Source: Ostrinia nubilalis
Lineage: Eukaryota > Arthropoda > Insecta > Lepidoptera > Crambidae
Assembly (NCBI RefSeq): GCF_963855985.1
Contig: NW_026973566.1
Coordinates: forward strand, 3,510,501-3,574,500
Reading direction: 5' to 3'
Length of the DNA stretch: 64,000 nucleotides
The position numbers and the translations under genes are program-made. Position 1 is the first letter of the stretch. Each line of letters begins with the position of its first letter. This document shows, piece after piece, positions 59,494-64,000 of this stretch. Below the pieces are notes generated by a model that was given only the letters and a program-made list of their open reading frames with translations, did no database searches and was not told where the DNA came from.

Positions 59494-60212
59494 TATTTTT
59501 TTTTATAAAATTTTACTTATTTCTTGCTTTTTAGTTAACTAATTATTACCTTGATGTTACCACTGAAGGTAGGCAGTACATTGACACCATATTCTTCATG
59601 TCTAGTGTAAATAATATTCCCTACAAAATACAGGTTACCTTACAAGAAACCTAAAAAGACCTTAAACCGTCAGCCCACCTTAAAAACATGAAAGAATACA
59701 ACTGTTGGTCTATTTGTACTTATAATATTTAAAGAATTATCCTCCAACTCCAAAGCATTAAGGAGTTGTACCTACCATGACCAATTCATCATGATGAGAT
59801 GATGAATATCTGATGTAAACACTTGAATAACTTTAGAAACTATACTTATCTATAAAATTAAAAGAATTATCCTCCAACTCCTAAGCATTAAGGAGTTTTA
59901 CCTTCTATCATCAGCTCATCAATATGAGATGATGATTTCCAGGAGCAAATACTTAAATAACTTAAGAAAAAGTTTGAAAAACGATATACGTGCCTATAAA
60001 ATTTGAGGGTTGCCCTCGATTTCCCTAGGATCCCATCATCAGATCCTGACTTGGTGACAATGGGACCACCTCAGAAGTGTACCCTATCGAACAAAAAAAG
60101 AATTTTGAAAATCGGTCCACAATTGACGGAGTAATCGGTGAACATACATAGAAAAAAAAAATACATACAGTCGAACATATAACCTCCTCCTTTTTTGAAG
60201 TCGGTTAATAAA
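59494..60212. repeat. Lepidopteran ACCGACTTC-type repeat with a 130-bp duplication
   Basis: Two similar stretches (about 59732-59860 and 59863-60000) begin AAGAATTATCCTCCAACTCC. The right part ends CTTTTTTGAAGTCGGTTAA, the reverse of a sequence very common in moth and butterfly genomes (with ATTGACGGAGTAATCGGTG). No gene. Confidence 0.6.
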
Positions 60213-60653
60213 AAATTTAATATTATAAGCAGAAGTAGCTGCCACCGGAAAGCGTCATAATAATCAATAATTTTGACTACTATAACTTATCACAGCATCA
60301 CTAATTTAAATAATGGGAATAAATATCAACTAGAACATAACAATTTCATGTAAAATTTCTAAAAAAATGCAAACAAGAATAGATATTTACAATTTACTCT
60401 AACAGATTCGGCCATCCGAATACTTTGTGTGTCCTCACACAAGTCACAAATAGAACTATACATCATAATTATAGTTATAATATTAATTTATATAATCATT
60501 ATAATGATCTCTGACTCTGTCTGTTAATTTCAAGAGAGAGAAAAAAAGAAGAGATCCACTGTCTCCTTAATAATAAATCACCTTAGTAATTACATATAAA
60601 AATCATAATAATATAGCAAAACCATTGAACTCTGTCAGTCCATTGGATGGAAA
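60213..60653. other. Unassigned DNA next to the DIRS end
   Basis: AT-rich, no gene. A short phrase CGGCCATCCGAATACTTTGT recalls Rep-A but is too brief to call. Confidence 0.4.
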
Positions 60654-61056
60654 ATAAGTGATCAAACGAACTTCACAAGCGAAGTTCGATCATTATTATA
60701 TGAGTCGCTTCATTCGAAGATATAATTAACCAGGTAGTCCCTTTTAGGTGCTGGCAACATCGCACAACTTTTAGAGAATTCAAATATTATCTGTGTAACG
60801 ACTTTTTTCCCCACCGCGGCGCCCGCGCGCTCCGATCGCTAGCTCATTCTTTAGAGAGAAGAGTTAAAACTTTCTTGATAAGGGTTATTACGTTAACAAA
60901 TCTTTGTTATAAGTACATATAGTTATGGGGGGGAGGGAACTTATATCTTCGAATGAAGCGACTCATATAATAATGATCGAACTTCGCTTGTGAAGTTCGT
61001 TTGATCACTTATTATATTTCGTCGCTTCATTCTTCAGATATAATTAACCAGGTAGA
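60654..61056. repeat. DIRS terminal repeat region
   Basis: Inverted arms of 72 bp at 60654-60725 and 60941-61012 (each with GATCAAACGAACTTCACAAG or its complement, itself partly palindromic) surround a 215-bp spacer. A direct repeat, GTCGCTTCATTC then AGATATAATTAACCAGGTAG, occurs at 60703-60737 and 61020-61056. Overlapping inverted and direct repeats of this kind serve circle formation in DIRS/PAT elements. Confidence 0.8.
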
Positions 61057-61221
61057 ATTTCAGAGTAGAAATAACAAGAAAGTTTTTAATAGTGTAACTT
61101 GTCTTTTTAATATTATTAAAGACGAAAACAAAATTACAATTTTGAACTCAAATAATAACTAAACTTCTAGTAATCAGGTAGATAATTTATAATTAAAGAG
61201 CAAATGTAGCTTAAAATAATC

Positions 61222-62259
61222 TTAATTTAGGCATACGGACGTGGCAAAGCTTTCTTCTTCAAGGATTTCACGATTATAGAACCTTGCGAAAGTGTTAGAG
61301 GAGCTGGTCCAGCCAGCCGTTTTGCGAATGGTATCCATGGACACCCCGCGTGAGTGAGCGGCCGAAGTCGCGGCATGTCGCGTACTATGTCCGCTAAACA
61401 CTGTCGTGTCAACTCCGCTATCTGACAGCACTTGCTTGATCCAACGACTTATCGACTGAGTTGTCGCTGCTTTGTGTGGCGTTTTAAATGTTAATAATAA
61501 TCTACCCGTGCTAGCAGGTCTCTTATTTTTTGTAACAAAAATATAGTCTCTGAGAGCTGTAGCAGGGCATATGCTGATATTCTCAGCAAAGTATGGCAAT
61601 TTCAGAATAGGTTGCTGACGACCCGGAGCAGAGGTTTTAATTAAATCCGTTATAAAAATTTTTGCGCCTTGTTCTGAAAAACTGATATTTTCTAACTTTA
61701 TAAGTGAGAGAGTTTGCACTCGGTGTGCAGTGCAGATAGCTAGGAGAACAACTAGCTTCTTCGTTATTTTTTCTAGTGATAATTCGGCATTAGGGTGCCA
61801 TCGTGAAACAAAATTCAGAACCAATTGCGGGTCCCAAGTACCGGAGTACTTAGGTGTGGCCGGTTTTAACCTGTACGCTCCCTTAAGCAACCGCTTGACA
61901 TCGTCATTCGATGTAAAGCTGTTGCCTAAGAGTAACGACAACGCGGAGCGATGGCTATTTAAACTACTATAGGAACATCCATTAGAGAACTGTGTACTTA
62001 AAAAAGATAGCACTAATGTATGTGAAGGCGCAAATAAATTAATGTCTTGTTCTGAGCAATATTGCCACCAAAGCTTTAGTGTAACATTATACTGCTTCAT
62101 AGTGCTGTCAGCTAGCGAAGCGAGCATTAAGGTGATTGCCTCTGGGGGGGAACCTCGCTGAGCGAAGGCTTGCCGCAGAGCTTCGCAGCCGCCAGGGTAA
62201 GGTTGGAGCTGAGCGGGTGTTGATCTCTGAAAAGAGATTGAAGTGGGTATTTTTGACAA
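61222..62259 (-). CDS. DIRS tyrosine recombinase
   Basis: 345 residues, an unbroken frame. The catalytic set is visible: Arg180 in AHRVQTLSL, His291 and Arg294 in SGHSTRHAA, Trp317 in TAGWTSS and the nucleophile Tyr328 in FARFYNRE. The N-terminal 130 residues form the core-binding domain (LSFLSTQF, LNSHRSALSLLL). It would join a circular DNA copy to the genome. It overlaps the RNase H frame by 133 bp in another phase, the usual layout for this family. Length is normal. Confidence 0.92.
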   Translation of the reverse strand: MSKIPTSISFQRSTPAQLQPYPGGCEALRQAFAQRGSPPEAITLMLASLADSTMKQYNVTLKLWWQYCSEQDINLFAPSHTLVLSFLSTQFSNGCSYSSLNSHRSALSLLLGNSFTSNDDVKRLLKGAYRLKPATPKYSGTWDPQLVLNFVSRWHPNAELSLEKITKKLVVLLAICTAHRVQTLSLIKLENISFSEQGAKIFITDLIKTSAPGRQQPILKLPYFAENISICPATALRDYIFVTKNKRPASTGRLLLTFKTPHKAATTQSISRWIKQVLSDSGVDTTVFSGHSTRHAATSAAHSRGVSMDTIRKTAGWTSSSNTFARFYNREILEEESFATSVCLN

Positions 62260-62984
62260 TCAAAATAAATTATGTCTGAGCAAATTAACTTCTTCAACAA
62301 AGGAAACCAAGGTTGCGAAGGCCAGTTGGGAAACACGAAAACGCCAGATGCTTGGTCATCAATCACTTTTCTCAGGCATTTTAAAATCAGAGAAAAAGGC
62401 GGGAACGCGTAGAAGTAAAAGCTTTGCCAGTTTATAGTAAAAGCATCCACAGCCATCGCATCGGGATCCGGTCTCCAAGACATAAAATTTACACATTTGG
62501 CATTGGTGCGCGAAGCGAACAAATCAATTTCAAATTCGCCAAAATGTTCTTGAATAATTTGGAAAGCTTTTTGTGACAAAGACCACTCAGTGTCCGGGTT
62601 AATAATTCTAGAATCACTGTCTGCAACATTATCTTTCGTATTTACGTAAGAAGCAAAAATCCATATGTTACGCTCCTCGCACCATTGCCAAATTAGTCGG
62701 GATAGTTCATTTAGATGAGGGAACTGAATTCCCCCCATCCGGTTCACGTAGCTGATGGCTGTGGTGTTATCCACACGTAACAATATTGTACAGTCCTTTT
62801 CTTGGCTAAAGAAGGTTTTTAGCCCTAGAAAAATTGCGAATAATTCTAGGTAATTTATGTGTCTATTACGTTCTGAAATGGTCCACATCCCATTAGCATG
62901 TTGGTTAGTATTTGTACAAACGGCTCCCCATCCGGTTTGAGACGCGTCTGTGTAAATCTCAAATTGAAAATGAGTGTGTCTCAT
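62127..62984 (-). CDS. DIRS RNase H and following domain
   Basis: 285 codons. FEIYTDASQTGWGAV is the first Asp box of RNase H, NYLELFAIFLGLKTF gives the Glu, LLRVDNTTAISYVNR the second Asp and NVADSDSR the last. After it comes FGEFEIDLFASRTNAK and WRPDPDAMAVDAF, which DIRS and related elements share. The upstream codons are in another phase: one base change near 62985 separates them from RT, so the frame no longer starts properly. Confidence 0.88.
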   Translation of the reverse strand: MRHTHFQFEIYTDASQTGWGAVCTNTNQHANGMWTISERNRHINYLELFAIFLGLKTFFSQEKDCTILLRVDNTTAISYVNRMGGIQFPHLNELSRLIWQWCEERNIWIFASYVNTKDNVADSDSRIINPDTEWSLSQKAFQIIQEHFGEFEIDLFASRTNAKCVNFMSWRPDPDAMAVDAFTINWQSFYFYAFPPFSLILKCLRKVIDDQASGVFVFPNWPSQPWFPLLKKLICSDIIYFDCQKYPLQSLFRDQHPLSSNLTLAAAKLCGKPSLSEVPPQRQSP

Positions 62985-64000
62985 ATGGTTGTAGGTAGAA
63001 TATTATTACTCCACCAGTTAAGATCTCGAAGTATTTCGTCCGATAATTTTATTTTTGCGTTATAATTATTGTTGTGTTCCAATAATAAAAGAAATTTTTG
63101 TCTCTCTAAAATTTTTGTGTACAGCCACCCATACTTAGCGGCTGGACACGCGGATGTTAATACTCCGATTAATTGGGCAAAATCACGGATGGTGCAATTT
63201 GGTAAGGTAGAAAACTTTTTTACTAGCTGTGCTATATTGTTACGTTTGGCATGTGGCAAACTCATTGTCATGTCCTTGGTATTAAATTCAAATCCTAAAA
63301 ATGCAAGTAGATTGGGGTATCAAACAGCTCTTTTGGTAGTTCACAATAAAACCTAAACATTGTAACAACTTTAGGGTTTCGTTAATATTGTTAAGACACT
63401 CTGTATAAGTATCACCGATTAATAAAATGTCATCTAAGTAGATTGTTGATCTAAAACCTCGGTTTCTTAGAAAGGATATCACCTCTTTCATTACTTTTGT
63501 GAACACTCTAGGTGCTAAAGACAAACCGTACGGCATAGCAGTGAATTCGTAAGTAATGACTGAATTTAAATCAGATTCGAATTCGAATCTGAGGTATTTA
63601 CGGTCCTCGCTATCGATAGGTAAAAGAAGATATGCCTCTTTTAAATCAATAGTGGCAAGGTATCCATTATCGGGAATTAATTTTGCTGCCGTACGGTAGT
63701 CTTCCATCTTAAAGTGAGGGGGTGATATGAATTTATTTAGCGGTTTTAAGTTTAATATAAATCTCTTGCCCCCGTTTGGTTTTGGAGTCAAAAAAGTTTT
63801 AGATAAAAACTGATCATTTCTCGGTTTACATGGCGTTATAGCCCCTAACGCTAACAATTTTTCAATAGCATGTTTCATGTCTCGTCTTTCGTCTATTGAA
63901 AAATTGTTACGTGGCACTACTATTTGTCTTACATTGTCGCAAAAGGGGATGGAAAATCCATTTTTAATCCAATCGAGAACGACCGGGTTTTCTGTAATTT
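62985..64000 (-). pseudogene. DIRS reverse transcriptase, 5' end beyond the window
   Basis: The frame is open at the window edge. FLTPKPNGGKRFILNLKPLN, YLATIDLKEAYLLLPI, MPYGLSLAPRVFTKVM and the catalytic YLDD are RT motifs of the DIRS type. Near 63300 the frame is broken by a small shift (a stop at 63288); the thumb continues in 63271-62985 (AQLIGVLTSACPAAKYGWLY) to another shift before RNase H. Two breaks suggest this copy is inactive although the recombinase is intact. Confidence 0.88.

Larger units (their letters stand above)
60654..64000 (-). mobile_element. DIRS-type retrotransposon, 3' portion (continues off the right edge)
   Basis: Contains, on the minus strand, RT, RNase H and a tyrosine recombinase followed by compound terminal repeats, the defining set of DIRS elements, which integrate through circular DNA rather than by an integrase. 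The 5' part, with gag and the other terminal repeat, is outside the window. Confidence 0.9.

Overview
The window looks like a stretch of insect, most likely lepidopteran, nuclear DNA made almost entirely of nested transposable elements. I base this on the element mix (RTE, R1/I-group and CR1-like LINEs, BEL/Pao, Ty3/gypsy, DIRS, Helitron, hAT, Tc1-like, TTAA-target elements), the AT-rich unique sequence, and termini of types common in moths and butterflies. I recognise no host gene, rRNA, functional tRNA or CRISPR array. All boundaries were counted by hand and may be off by a few bases.

Layout, left to right. 1-2370: AT-rich DNA with one copy of a mid-repetitive family (Rep-A) and four spaced sequence repeats. 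2374-5010 (-): decayed BEL/Pao gag-pol ending at a 561-bp pure (GT)n tract. 5586-7455: LINE tail, small foldback, 231-bp hAT MITE and an RTE fragment. 7456-9570 (+): 5'-truncated LINE. 9576-11470: 1048-bp foldback and other inverted-terminus debris. 11471-12197: tRNA-like SINE head and a Jockey ORF1 fragment. 12198-17425: Ty3/gypsy element with 5' LTR, primer-binding site, an hAT inserted in gag, and a gag-protease-integrase frame lacking reverse transcriptase.

17426-59191 appears to be one nested insertion block of about 41.8 kb. It has inverted ends starting GGGGTTATTCC, five copies of a 16-bp motif at each end, and a 7-bp target duplication (ATTTATG). Inside it lie three more Rep-A copies; a minus-strand CR1-like LINE; a plus-strand CR1-like LINE (to 34035) cut by a TTAA-target element (itself hit by a 1401-bp tandem duplication) and by a nearly intact RTE; a Helitron carrying two (CTGT)n arrays of over 700 bp; a Tc1/mariner-like element with an intron-containing transposase; a 1.29-kb element with 6-bp duplications; a minisatellite; a 2.9-kb element with ATTT duplications; and a foldback element that received a complete 7.9-kb R1/I-group LINE whose 5' region is a 528-bp tandem repeat.

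59192-60653 holds another foldback and lepidopteran-type repeats. 60654-64000 is the 3' part of a minus-strand DIRS retrotransposon (RT, RNase H, tyrosine recombinase and complex terminal repeats), continuing past the window end.

Insertion order can be read from target duplications and interrupted reading frames: Jockey ORF1, then gypsy LTR element, then hAT and the 41.8-kb block; within the block, Rep-A, then CR1-like LINE, then TTAA element and RTE; and Rep-A, then Helitron. Most genes here are selfish replication genes and most are broken. The best preserved are the R1/I-group LINE, the RTE and the DIRS recombinase.
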